NCBI GenBank assembly: GCA_016790635.1
Contig: JAEUOR010000026.1
Coordinates: 1 to 64,000 of the forward strand
Length of the DNA stretch: 64,000 nt
Direction: 5' to 3'
From: Burkholderiales bacterium
GTDB lineage: Bacteria > Pseudomonadota > Gammaproteobacteria > Burkholderiales > JAEUOS01
The position numbers and the translations under genes were made by a program. Below, in pieces: positions 43,317 to 51,677 of this stretch (position 1 is its first letter; every line of letters begins with the position of its first letter). The notes under the pieces were generated by a model. It saw only the letters and a program-made list of their open reading frames with translations. It was not told where the DNA came from and searched no databases.

Positions 43317-43343
43317 GCGGAAGTTGCTCCGATCAAGACAGGT

Positions 43344-44360
43344 TCAGGCCGCCTGCAATGCCGCGCGCGCCTTGGTCTGATCGGCGGCTTTTTTCTCCAG
43401 CATGCGCCGCACGCGGGCCAAGCCCATGTCGTGCTCGTACAGGAACTCGCGGTCGCGCGCGTTGTCCGGCATGCTTTCCAGCACCCAGCGGTCCTGCTCC
43501 AGCACGTCCCAGTGCAGCCCCTCCAGGCGATTGCGATACAGGAAGCGCCAGACGTTCTTCTGCCAGCCCGCCACCTTGCGCGTGCGCCAGAAGTACACCT
43601 GGCAGTGCGTCGCATCGACCGGCGTGGCGAAGCCGACGATGCCGAAGTGACCGCCCGGGCCATATTTCTTCTGGTACGGGATCGTCAGGCGCAGCCACAG
43701 GCAGCCGGAATCGCCCAGTTCGACCCAGTCGAAGTTGACGCCGCGCTGCCCGACCTTCTCGAACATGATGCCGGTCGGCGTCTTGGAGACGCGCATTTCG
43801 GAGCGCTTGTCGCCCTCGGCCATGGAATGCGAGGCAGCGTGCAGGTAGGCGCCGTGCATCGGGTCCATGACATTGTCGATCGCGTAGCGATAACTGGTGT
43901 TCCAGTTGGAATTGCACAGAAAGTAGGAATACTCGTCCGAAGTCAGTTCGACCGGCAATTCCAGCGGCGCGGGACTCGCCTTGGGATCGACGCCGAACCA
44001 CAGGAAGATCGCGCCGGCACGCTCTTCAACCGGATAGCTCCTGACGCAGCTCTTGCCTTCCAGCGGGCAGTTGGCCGAGGCCGGCACCAGCTTGACCGTG
44101 CCGCCGCCATCGATCTCGATGCCGTGGTACCAGCAGGCCACGCGGTCGCCCAGGTTCCAGCCCAGGGACAAGCGCGCGCCGCGATGCGGGCAGCGGTCTT
44201 CCAGCGCGTGTGCCTGGCCCTGCGCGTCGCGCCAGATGACGATCTGCTCCCCCAGGCGCGTGATGCCGATGGGTGCGTTGCTGACCTTCCAGGAGGGCAG
44301 GACCGGGTACCAGTAATCGCGCAGCCCGGTGGCCAGAATGTCCTGTGCTTGGGATTCCAT
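43344..44360 (-). CDS. Rieske non-haem iron oxygenase, large subunit
   Basis: 338 aa, the size of alpha3-type oxygenases without a beta subunit. Rieske ligands Cys57/His59 ('DRCPHRGARLS') and Cys76/His79 ('CWYHGIEI'); mononuclear iron site 'DNVMDPMHGAYLHAASH' with Asp, His, His. The form 'YWYPVLPSWKV' at the N-terminus and 'VRSYPVEERAGAIFLWFG' fit the phthalate/vanillate/2-oxoquinoline monooxygenase branch. It takes electrons from the Rieske ferredoxin and reductase encoded just upstream. Substrate unknown. Confidence 0.92.
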   Translation of the reverse strand: MESQAQDILATGLRDYWYPVLPSWKVSNAPIGITRLGEQIVIWRDAQGQAHALEDRCPHRGARLSLGWNLGDRVACWYHGIEIDGGGTVKLVPASANCPLEGKSCVRSYPVEERAGAIFLWFGVDPKASPAPLELPVELTSDEYSYFLCNSNWNTSYRYAIDNVMDPMHGAYLHAASHSMAEGDKRSEMRVSKTPTGIMFEKVGQRGVNFDWVELGDSGCLWLRLTIPYQKKYGPGGHFGIVGFATPVDATHCQVYFWRTRKVAGWQKNVWRFLYRNRLEGLHWDVLEQDRWVLESMPDNARDREFLYEHDMGLARVRRMLEKKAADQTKARAALQAA

Positions 44361-44381
44361 GATCTGTGTCTCCTTACGGTT

Positions 44382-44687
44382 TCATGCGCCCAGGCGCGCC
44401 ATTTCGGCTTCGAACGTGGCCACGGTCCATGCATTGCCGTCGGCGCAGCGAAATGCCTGGGCATTGAGCGAAGCGACGACCGCCTCGGCTGTCTCGGCGC
44501 CGCCGGTGAATGCGACTTCGAGCGCGTCGCCGAGCGCATTCTCGTACGCCGAGGGCGGCGCGGCGCGGGTCTGCCAGACGATGTTCTCGACCTGGCCCGG
44601 CACTTCGATCTGCCCCTTGCCGGCGACGTTGTTGGGCTGCGCCGCCTTCCAGGGCTTGAGGTAGGGATTGAACTCCTGGGTAGCCAT
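44382..44687 (-). CDS. Small protein of Rieske-oxygenase operons (recombinase-like helical domain)
   Basis: 101 aa: 'FNPYLKPWKAAQPNN', 'NIVWQTRAAPPSAYENALGDALE', then an acidic helical region. I associate this pattern with short proteins annotated as 'recombinase-like helix-turn-helix domain' that sit next to aromatic oxygenase genes, but I cannot run a search. It lies between the ferredoxin and oxygenase genes with gaps of 18 and 21 bases, so it is a constant part of the oxygenase module and may be an accessory or small subunit rather than a DNA-binding protein. Confidence 0.7.
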   Translation of the reverse strand: MATQEFNPYLKPWKAAQPNNVAGKGQIEVPGQVENIVWQTRAAPPSAYENALGDALEVAFTGGAETAEAVVASLNAQAFRCADGNAWTVATFEAEMARLGA

Positions 44688-44705
44688 GTTGCTCTCCTTG
44701 TCGAA

Positions 44706-45023
44706 TCAGGCGGATACGACCTGCACCTGGATTTCGGTGCCGGCCAGCCGCACGGGATAGGTCTTCAGGTCGCGGCAGGGTTCTCCGCGCAGGTACTTGC
44801 CGGTGGTCACGTCGAAGACCGCGTTGTGCAGCGGGCACTCGACCTCGCAGCCGTCGGCGAACCCCTGGGTCAGGAGCGCTGCGGCGTGCGGGCAGACATC
44901 CTCGATGGCGTGCAACTGCCCGTCGACCTCGTAGATGCCGATCTTGGTCTCGCCGACCGCCGCGCCCAGCGGCGCGTCGGGCTCGACCTGGTCGCGTTGT
45001 CCCACTGTGGTCCATTCCGACAT
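44706..45023 (-). CDS. Rieske-type [2Fe-2S] ferredoxin
   Basis: 105 aa with ligands Cys44/His46 ('EDVCPHAAALL') and Cys63/His66 ('ECPLHNAVFDV'). It is an electron carrier of the naphthalene/biphenyl-dioxygenase ferredoxin type, moving electrons from the FAD reductase encoded immediately upstream to the Rieske oxygenase downstream. Gaps to both neighbours are about 18 bases. Confidence 0.95.
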   Translation of the reverse strand: MSEWTTVGQRDQVEPDAPLGAAVGETKIGIYEVDGQLHAIEDVCPHAAALLTQGFADGCEVECPLHNAVFDVTTGKYLRGEPCRDLKTYPVRLAGTEIQVQVVSA

Positions 45024-45041
45024 GCTGAATTCTCCGAAGGT

Positions 45042-46277
45042 TCAGGCCGGCGCTTGCACCGGCAATTTGTTGAGATCGGCGGCAGGATCGACGAGCGCAT
45101 CGAGCCCAGGGTAGCGATCCTGCGCGATCCACTTGCGTACCACGCGGATCTCGCGCCCGGCGTTGATCGCGGCCACTGCCTTGATGCGCGCGCCGTCGCA
45201 AAAGAAAAACACGCGCGAACGCTTGGCCGGGACGTTGCGCTCGACAACCCGCATCGACTCGGTCGGTTCGCCCAGCAGTTGCAGGTTGTCGTCGTACTGA
45301 TCGGACCAGAACCATGGCGGCCCGTCAGCCGCCGCATCGTGAGTGAGGCCCAGCGCCGCTTTGGCCGCGGCCACGGCCTGCCGCTGCGCGTTCTCCCAGG
45401 ATTCGATGCGCGCGCGCGTGCCGTTGCCGCGCAGCGCGTTGGCACAGTCGCCCACCGCGTAGATGGCGGCGTCTTTGGTGCGGCCTTGCGCATCGGTGTG
45501 GATGCCGTTGCCGACCGCCAGGCCCGCAGCGGCGGCCAGGCGATCGTTCGCCACCAGGCCGATGCCCACCACCAGCAGGTCGCCCTGCAGCGTAGCGCCA
45601 CCGCCCAGCGTCAGCTTGACGCCGTCCTCATTGGCAACGACTTCTCGTACTCCGTCGCCCAGGCGCACATCGACCCCGTGCGCGCGATGCGTTTCAAGCA
45701 GGTGGGTGGAAACGGCGGGGGGTACCGTGCGCTGGCAAAGACGCGCGACGGCCTCGACGACAGTGACCTCACACCCCAGGGTTCGCGCCGAAGCGGCGAC
45801 CTCGAGCCCGATCCAGCCGCCGCCCAGGACCAGCACGCGCGGCCTGCCCTTAAGCGCCGACTTGAGGGCCAATGCATCTTCCCAGGTGCGCAGCGTCAGG
45901 ATGCGCGCATGCGGTGCCACGCCGGGCAAGGTGCGCGCGACGCCTCCCAGGGCCAGGAACAGCGCGTCATAGGCGACGTCCTCGCCGCTTTCCGTGACCA
46001 CCCGGCGCGCAGCACGATCGATCGACGCGATGCGCTGCCCGGGCCGCCAGTCCAGCGCCAGCTCGCTCCACTTGGGTTCCGGCACCAGCACCAGGCGCTC
46101 GAACCCCGCCTCGTCCTTGAGCACGGCCTTGGAGAGCGGCGGACGCTCGTAGGGCACGTGCGCCTCATCGCCGAACCACACGATGCGCCCGGCAAATCCC
46201 TCCTGGCGCAGGGTCCACGCGACCCAGCGCCCGGCCTGGCCGGCGCCGGCAATGACGAAAGTGCGGGGATCGGACAC
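45042..46277 (-). CDS. FAD-dependent ferredoxin reductase
   Basis: 411 aa NAD(P)H:ferredoxin reductase of the BphA4/ThcD type. FAD motif 'FVIAGAGQAGRWVAWTLRQEG', 'VPYERPPLSKAVLKDE', NAD-binding 'VLVLGGGWIGLEVAASARTLG', and 'IYAVGDCANA' near residue 280. A C-terminal reductase domain ('NLQLLGEPTESMRVVERN') is present. It completes a three-component oxygenase with the ferredoxin and large subunit encoded downstream. Confidence 0.93.
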   Translation of the reverse strand: MSDPRTFVIAGAGQAGRWVAWTLRQEGFAGRIVWFGDEAHVPYERPPLSKAVLKDEAGFERLVLVPEPKWSELALDWRPGQRIASIDRAARRVVTESGEDVAYDALFLALGGVARTLPGVAPHARILTLRTWEDALALKSALKGRPRVLVLGGGWIGLEVAASARTLGCEVTVVEAVARLCQRTVPPAVSTHLLETHRAHGVDVRLGDGVREVVANEDGVKLTLGGGATLQGDLLVVGIGLVANDRLAAAAGLAVGNGIHTDAQGRTKDAAIYAVGDCANALRGNGTRARIESWENAQRQAVAAAKAALGLTHDAAADGPPWFWSDQYDDNLQLLGEPTESMRVVERNVPAKRSRVFFFCDGARIKAVAAINAGREIRVVRKWIAQDRYPGLDALVDPAADLNKLPVQAPA

Positions 46278-46330
46278 GATGGGCTCGAAAGGGAATCTGG
46301 CGAAAGCGGGGGCGGAGACCGGACCGGGCT

Positions 46331-47302
46331 CTAGTCCGCCGTGATCTTGAGGTCGCGCGCGATGCGCCCATAGCGCTGGTCGTCCTGGCGCATCACCTCG
46401 GCCAGTTCCTGCGCCGTGCCGCCGCGCAGCTCGAGTCCGGCGCCGGTCAGGCGTTCGCGCACGTCTGCCATCTTCAGCACCTCGTTGATGGCCTCGTTCA
46501 ACCCGGCGATGGTCGGCGCCGGCGTGCCGCTGGCCGAGAAGATGCCATACCAGGCGTTGACCTCGACGCCCTTGACGCCGCGCTCGGTCAGTGTCGGGAC
46601 GTTGGGCAGCATGGCCGAACGCGCACGCTCTGCCACCGCGATGGCCATCAGCTTGCCCGAAGTCAGGTGCTGCGACACGCCACCGAGCGCGACGAACAGC
46701 AGCCTGACCTCGCCACCGATGGTCGCCACCACGGACGGCGCGACTCCGCGATAGGGCACGTGGGTCATCTTCGCGCCGATGGCTTCGCTGAACATCGCCG
46801 CGGCGAAGTGCATGGGCGAGCCGTTGCCGGCGGTACCGTAGGCCAGCTCGGGCTTGCTGCTCCTGGCGAGCGCCACCAGTTGCTCGACCGTGGTGACTCC
46901 CAGCGCGGGATTGGCGACGATCAGCATCGGCGTGGTCGCCGGCATGATCACCGGCGCCAGGTCCTTTTGCACGTCGATGCCGCCGCCGCTCCCCTTGGGC
47001 AGGACGTGCGGAGAGATCGCCAGGGTATTGGGTGCCAGCAGCAGGGTGCTGCCGTCGGCAGTGGCCTTGGCAACCGCCGACGCGCCGACCAGACCGCCAA
47101 CACCGGGCCGGTTCTCGACGATCACGGCGCGCGAAGTGCGGGCGGCGAGCTTCTCGCCGATCACCCGTGCCGCGATATCGGGCCCGGCGCCGGCGGGAAA
47201 CGGCACGACGATGGTGATCTGCTTGCCCGCAGGCTGGGCGAGGGCGCCAATCGATGCAGACGCCACGAGCGCGGCAGTGAGGAGAGAAGCGAACTTGGGC
47301 AT
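46331..47302 (-). CDS. Bug/TctC family periplasmic solute-binding protein
   Basis: About 323 aa from ATG 47302; an ATG seven codons upstream is also possible. Signal peptide 'FASLLTAALVASASIGALAQ'. Motifs 'IVVPFPAGAGPDIAARV', 'VIVENRPGVGGLVGAS', 'YGTAGNGSPMHFA', 'HVPYRGVAPSVVA', 'LPNVPTLTERGV'. Within the long operon between the extradiol-type dioxygenase and the ferredoxin reductase; presumably binds a pathway substrate in the periplasm. Confidence 0.93.
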   Translation of the reverse strand: MPKFASLLTAALVASASIGALAQPAGKQITIVVPFPAGAGPDIAARVIGEKLAARTSRAVIVENRPGVGGLVGASAVAKATADGSTLLLAPNTLAISPHVLPKGSGGGIDVQKDLAPVIMPATTPMLIVANPALGVTTVEQLVALARSSKPELAYGTAGNGSPMHFAAAMFSEAIGAKMTHVPYRGVAPSVVATIGGEVRLLFVALGGVSQHLTSGKLMAIAVAERARSAMLPNVPTLTERGVKGVEVNAWYGIFSASGTPAPTIAGLNEAINEVLKMADVRERLTGAGLELRGGTAQELAEVMRQDDQRYGRIARDLKITAD

Positions 47303-47339
47303 GAAGCGATCCTGATGAGGCATGTAGGTTGTCAAAGGG

Positions 47340-48296
47340 TCAGTGGCGCCGTTCGGTGAGGAACTGGCCGTCGTTCTCGCGCCCCTTCTGGCGGCGCGTG
47401 CGACCGTCGATGCCGCCATCGATGGCCCATTCGGCAAACACGGTCGGACCGGGCTCGAAATCGCGCGCCACCCAGGCCTCGGTCAATTCGTCCTCGTCGG
47501 CGTAGTACTCGATGAGGCCGCCGGCCGGGTTGCGGAAATACCAGAAGTAGGCCGACGAAATCGGATGGCGCCCCGGCCCGAGCTGGGTTTCCCAGCCGCA
47601 ACGACTCACGTGCAGGCCGCCACCGAAGACTTCGTGGATGTCGCGCACCGTGAAGGCAACATGGTTGAGCCCGCGCTTCCTGTCCGGCGTCTGCAGGAGA
47701 AAGAGGTCGTGATGGCCGCCGCGCGCAGCGCAGCGCATGAAGGCGCCGCGCCCGGGATAGCGGTCGGAGGTGACGAAACCCAGGCGCGCATAGAAGGCCT
47801 CGCACTGCGGCACGTCGGGAACGAAGAACACGACATGCCCGACCTCGATCGGCAAGGCGCGCTCGTAGACCTTGCCCGGCACGTCGACGCGCTCGCGCCG
47901 GTCCCAGGTATTGACGCGCACGCCTTCTGCCTCGACCGGTCGCTTGACGCTGACCTGGAATGCGATCGCCACGCCGTTGGGGTCGACTGAATGAACGCGC
48001 GCGCCTTCGTCACGAAAGCCGGGCAACGCGGACAAAACGCCGCGCAGCGAAGCAAGCTCCCCGGCATCGGACACACCCCACACCACCTGGCGCAGCGTCG
48101 GCCCTTCCTCGATGGCGGCCGGCAGCGCAAGCGTCGCCGGGTCGGCGACGACGACGCGCGCACCATTCAAGGTCTCGAAGACGAGGCGGCGGTCGCCCTC
48201 CTCGACCAGGCGCAGGCCCCAGTCGGAGTAGAAGCGCCGCGCGCTCGCCAGGTCCGCCGACCCGAAGGTGATTTCGTCGATGCCGAGAATGGCCAT
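47340..48296 (-). CDS. Extradiol dioxygenase-type VOC protein (two VOC domains)
   Basis: 318 aa with two vicinal-oxygen-chelate domains, as in type I extradiol ring-cleavage dioxygenases. In the second domain the iron ligands are His154 ('VGHVVFFVPD'), His212 ('LNHVAFTVRD') and Glu263 ('GGLIEYYADED'), which is the complete 2-His-1-carboxylate set. The N-terminal domain lacks these ligands, as in the family. It would cleave a catechol-like or hydroxylated heteroaromatic product of the Rieske oxygenase encoded downstream. Confidence 0.87.
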   Translation of the reverse strand: MAILGIDEITFGSADLASARRFYSDWGLRLVEEGDRRLVFETLNGARVVVADPATLALPAAIEEGPTLRQVVWGVSDAGELASLRGVLSALPGFRDEGARVHSVDPNGVAIAFQVSVKRPVEAEGVRVNTWDRRERVDVPGKVYERALPIEVGHVVFFVPDVPQCEAFYARLGFVTSDRYPGRGAFMRCAARGGHHDLFLLQTPDRKRGLNHVAFTVRDIHEVFGGGLHVSRCGWETQLGPGRHPISSAYFWYFRNPAGGLIEYYADEDELTEAWVARDFEPGPTVFAEWAIDGGIDGRTRRQKGRENDGQFLTERRH

Positions 48297-48323
48297 GGTG
48301 CTTGCTCGCGCTGTCTTGTCGCT

Positions 48324-49298
48324 CTATTCGGCCGTGATGCCGAATTCCTTGACCAGCCTGCCGAAGCGGCTGTCGTCGTCGGCGATCTGCCTGGCCAGCG
48401 CGGCCGGATCGCCACCGGTGGGCTCGATCCCGAGGGTGGCCATGCGCGCCATGACATCGGGCATCCTGAGCACTTCGTTCATGTGTGCGTTCAGGCTGCG
48501 CACGATGTCCGCCGGCAGGCCACGCGGCCCGAGAAGACCCATCCAGGCGCTGATGTCCAGATCCTTGTAGCCCAGCTCGATCAGGGTGGGTACGTTGGGC
48601 ATGAGCTTGGTGCGTTGCCGTTCAGCGACCGCCAGCGGCACCAGCTTGCCGCTGCTCACGTGCTGGCCGACCGCGCCGGGCGTGATCCAGCCGATCGTGA
48701 CATGGCCTCCCAGGGAATCGGTGACCACCGGCGCCACGCCCTTGTAGGGCACGTGGTTGATCTTGATGCCGGCACCCTTGTTCAGCATTTCCCCGGCGAT
48801 GTGCATGGGCGAGCCGGTACCCGGGCTGCCGTAGGTCAATGGGCGCGACTTGGCTTCCGCGATGACCTGGCGCATGTCCTTCATGCCGGTGGTCGGCGCG
48901 GTCACGGCAAGCAGCGGGATGTTGCCGGTCTTGATGATCGGGGTGAAGTCGCGATTGACATCATGCGCCACCTGCGGGCTCACCTTGAGCACGTGCTGCG
49001 CGATCGGAAAAGTCGAGGGCGTGAAGAGCAGCGTGTAGCCGTCGGGCGCTGCCTTGGCGACATGGGCGTTGCCGATGGTGCCGGACGCACCGGGGCGATT
49101 GTCGATGATGACCTGCTGGCCCAGGCGCTGCGCCAGTTTCTCGGCGTAGGCGCGGCCGATGGCGTCGGTGTCGCCGCCGGCGGGATAGGACACCACGATC
49201 GAGATCGGCTTGGCGGTGGGCCAGGCCTGCGCGAGGGCTTGGCTGGCACCGAGCGCGGCGATGGCTGCGGCGACAGCGATGACGAGGGGGCTTTTCAT
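48324..49298 (-). CDS. Bug/TctC family periplasmic solute-binding protein
   Basis: 324 aa with signal peptide 'LVIAVAAAIAALGASQALAQ'. Motifs 'IVVSYPAGGDTDAIGRAY', 'VIIDNRPGASGTIGNA', 'TYGSPGTGSPMHIAGE', 'HVPYKGVAPVVTD', 'LMPNVPTLIELGYKDL'. It is one of three Bug genes in the long operon, separated from the aldehyde dehydrogenase gene by 73 bases and from the extradiol-type dioxygenase by 27. Confidence 0.93.
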   Translation of the reverse strand: MKSPLVIAVAAAIAALGASQALAQAWPTAKPISIVVSYPAGGDTDAIGRAYAEKLAQRLGQQVIIDNRPGASGTIGNAHVAKAAPDGYTLLFTPSTFPIAQHVLKVSPQVAHDVNRDFTPIIKTGNIPLLAVTAPTTGMKDMRQVIAEAKSRPLTYGSPGTGSPMHIAGEMLNKGAGIKINHVPYKGVAPVVTDSLGGHVTIGWITPGAVGQHVSSGKLVPLAVAERQRTKLMPNVPTLIELGYKDLDISAWMGLLGPRGLPADIVRSLNAHMNEVLRMPDVMARMATLGIEPTGGDPAALARQIADDDSRFGRLVKEFGITAE

Positions 49299-49371
49299 GC
49301 GAGGTTCCTTTGACGGTGGTCGGAGGGAGGTTGGATGGATCGTTGCCAGAAAATCGATGCGTGACCCGGGC

Positions 49372-50868
49372 TCAAGCCGCCCAGGGCAGGGGCGCCGTGT
49401 TCATGCCCCAGTAAAGGCTTTTCTGTTCCATGTATTCGAGGATGCCCAGGCGCCCTTTTTCGCGGCCGATGCCGGAGTCGCGCCAGCCGCCGAAGGGCGT
49501 GGAAATCGAGAACTGCTTGTAGGTGTTGATCCACACCGTGCCGGCATGCACCGCGCGCGCGACGCGCCAGGCGCGCTTGTAGTCGGAAGTCCAGATGCCG
49601 GCGGCGAGCGCGTAGACGCTGTCGTTGGCCTGCGCCAGGAGGTCTTCCTCGTTATCGAAAGGCAACACGACCAGCACCGGGCCGAAGATCTCCTCCTGCA
49701 CGATGGCGCTCGAATTGGCCAGGCCTTCGATGATGGTCGGCAGGTAGTAGCAGCCGCGCTCGCGACCCTCGCCTTCGGGCCGCGCACCGCCGGTGACGAG
49801 ACGCCCGCCGTCGGCCAGGCCGCGCGCGACGTAGCGCTCGATGCTGTCGCGATGCGCGCTCGAGACCAGCGGTCCCATCTGGGTACGCTCGGAGACCGGA
49901 TCGCCGACGCGCAACTGCCGCGTTGCCGCGACCAGGCGCTCCATGAAGCGCGCCTGGATGGAGCGCTCGACGAACAGGCGCGAGCCGGCGATGCAGGACT
50001 CGCCCGACGAGCTGAAGATGCCGAACAGCACGCCGGCCACCGCGTGGTCGATGTCGCAGTCGGCGAAGACCATGGTCGGCGACTTGCCGCCCAGTTCCAG
50101 CGAGACCGGCATCATCTTGTCAGCCGCCGCGTGCGCGATGCCGCGCCCGGTGGAGGTGCCGCCGGTGAACGAGACGCGCCGCACCAGGGGATGCTTGACC
50201 AGCACGTCACCCACCACCGAACCCTTGCCGGGCAGCACGCTGATGATGCCCCCGGGCACGCCGGCTTCCTCGCAGATGCGCGCGAGTTCCAGCGCGGCGA
50301 TGGGCGTGATTTCCGCCGGCTTGACCACGACCGCGTTGCCGGCCGCCAGCGCCGGCGCCATCTTTTGCGCTTCGCTGGCGATCGGCGAATTCCACGGCGT
50401 GATCGCGGCCACCACGCCCATGGGTTCGTGCACGCTCATGGTGATCTGCTCGCCGCGCTGCGGGGTGAGCGAATCCTCCAAGGTCTCGCAGGCGGCGCCG
50501 AAGTACTGGAAAGTGCCGGCGGCCGAATCGACCAGCGCGCGCGTCTCGTTGATCGGCTTGCCGTTGTCGCGCCGCTGCCATTGGGCAAGTTCCTCGCGGC
50601 GCGCGCGAATGCCCTCGGCGATGCGGTACAGCACGCGCGCGCGCTCGTGCGGGCGGCGCCTGGCCCAGTCGGTCGTTGCGAAGGCGTGCTGCGCAGACTC
50701 CACGGCCTCGTTCGCGTCCTCTGCGCTGGCCGCGTGCAGCTCGGCACTGACCGAGAGGTCGGCCGGATACAGGCTTTGGTAAGCGTGGCCGCGGCCGCGA
50801 CGCCACTCGCCGCCGACCAGGATGGGCAGGTCGCGGCGCGGCAGTTGCGCTTGCAGGGGATCGTTCAT
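49372..50868 (-). CDS. NAD(P)-dependent aldehyde dehydrogenase
   Basis: 498 aa. The catalytic Cys292 is in 'SSGESCIAGSRLFV' and the general-base Glu258 in 'VSLELGGKSPTMVF'; the 'PWNSPIASEAQKMAPALAAGN' and 'SFTGGTSTGRGI' cofactor loops are present. It oxidises an aldehyde to the acid. The start overlaps the stop of the aspartate-dehydrogenase-like gene by ATGA, so the aldehyde may come from that enzyme or the ThDP enzyme further upstream. Closest in outline to aromatic/betaine-type aldehyde dehydrogenases, but substrate unknown. Confidence 0.93.
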   Translation of the reverse strand: MNDPLQAQLPRRDLPILVGGEWRRGRGHAYQSLYPADLSVSAELHAASAEDANEAVESAQHAFATTDWARRRPHERARVLYRIAEGIRARREELAQWQRRDNGKPINETRALVDSAAGTFQYFGAACETLEDSLTPQRGEQITMSVHEPMGVVAAITPWNSPIASEAQKMAPALAAGNAVVVKPAEITPIAALELARICEEAGVPGGIISVLPGKGSVVGDVLVKHPLVRRVSFTGGTSTGRGIAHAAADKMMPVSLELGGKSPTMVFADCDIDHAVAGVLFGIFSSSGESCIAGSRLFVERSIQARFMERLVAATRQLRVGDPVSERTQMGPLVSSAHRDSIERYVARGLADGGRLVTGGARPEGEGRERGCYYLPTIIEGLANSSAIVQEEIFGPVLVVLPFDNEEDLLAQANDSVYALAAGIWTSDYKRAWRVARAVHAGTVWINTYKQFSISTPFGGWRDSGIGREKGRLGILEYMEQKSLYWGMNTAPLPWAA

Positions 50869-51677
50869 ATCGATACGCCGGAGACGGCGCCGCGAATCGC
50901 GCGCACCAGGCTATAGACGGTGAGCGCCGAGGTCTTGGGATTGGCCGCCAGCGGGTGGTTCTCCAGCGTCAGTTCCATGCGGCCGAAGGCCCCAGCGGCG
51001 ATGACGCGATGCACGTTCTGGGTCACGCCCGGGTCGGCGATCAGCGTGGCGCGGGTCGCGTCCAGCCCCAGCCCGGCCAAGGACACCGTGGCCGCGACAT
51101 TCGCATTCTTGGGATAGGTGCGTGCCGCCTCGCGCGCGGTGCCGCTGAAGATGGTCGCCGGCGCGCTCATGCGGTCCAGGTCGACCACGGCTTCCGCCGG
51201 CGTGCCGCGCCAGCCCGAGGGCGGCTTGCGGCCGATGTATTCCACCGAGGTCAGGCCGCCGATGCGCGCGGCGGCCAGGGCATCGATCGCGCCGATGGCC
51301 CCGGCGATGAGTTGCACGCGTGCACCGCCGCGGGTGGCCGCATCGTTGAGCGATTCCCACAGGGCCGCATCCGCCAGCGAGCCGATCGAGGCGACCACGG
51401 CCGGAAAGCCGCGCGACAAGGCGGGCACGACGTGTTCGGCGACCGCGGCATGGCCCGCGCACTCGGCGATCAGGTCCGGCGGGCTCGTCTCCAGGTCGAC
51501 TCGCGTGGCGACGCGCGCCTGCGGCGCAAGACGCGCACAGACCCCGCGCGCCTCGGCCAATGCGAAGTCCGGGACGATGACCTGGTCGATCTTGACCATG
51601 GCGTCGCCGCGCAGGAGTTCCAGCGCGGCGCTGCCGATGGCGCCGCAGCCGATCATGGCAAGACGCACGGGCTTCAC
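50865..51677 (-). CDS. nadX: L-aspartate dehydrogenase-like protein (NadX family)
   Basis: 270 aa with Rossmann start 'LAMIGCGAIGSAALELLRG' and the NadX core 'DLIAECAGHAAVAEHVVPAL', 'VVASIGSLADAALW', 'TYPKNANVAATVSLAGLGLD' and 'NVHRVIAAGAFGRMELTLEN'. Aspartate dehydrogenase converts aspartate to iminoaspartate/oxaloacetate, but in catabolic clusters such proteins may deaminate other amino acids. It is joined to the ThDP enzyme upstream and aldehyde dehydrogenase downstream by 4-base stop/start overlaps, so the three probably act in sequence. Confidence 0.87.
   Translation of the reverse strand: MKPVRLAMIGCGAIGSAALELLRGDAMVKIDQVIVPDFALAEARGVCARLAPQARVATRVDLETSPPDLIAECAGHAAVAEHVVPALSRGFPAVVASIGSLADAALWESLNDAATRGGARVQLIAGAIGAIDALAAARIGGLTSVEYIGRKPPSGWRGTPAEAVVDLDRMSAPATIFSGTAREAARTYPKNANVAATVSLAGLGLDATRATLIADPGVTQNVHRVIAAGAFGRMELTLENHPLAANPKTSALTVYSLVRAIRGAVSGVSI

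Noticed and set aside
40983-46334. A plus-strand open frame of 1783 codons antisense to the Mo hydroxylase and Rieske genes.
   Set aside because: The translation is His/Arg/Gly/Ala-rich with no domain pattern, and lies opposite six well-supported genes. Very high G+C with GC-rich third positions removes stop codons in this antisense phase.
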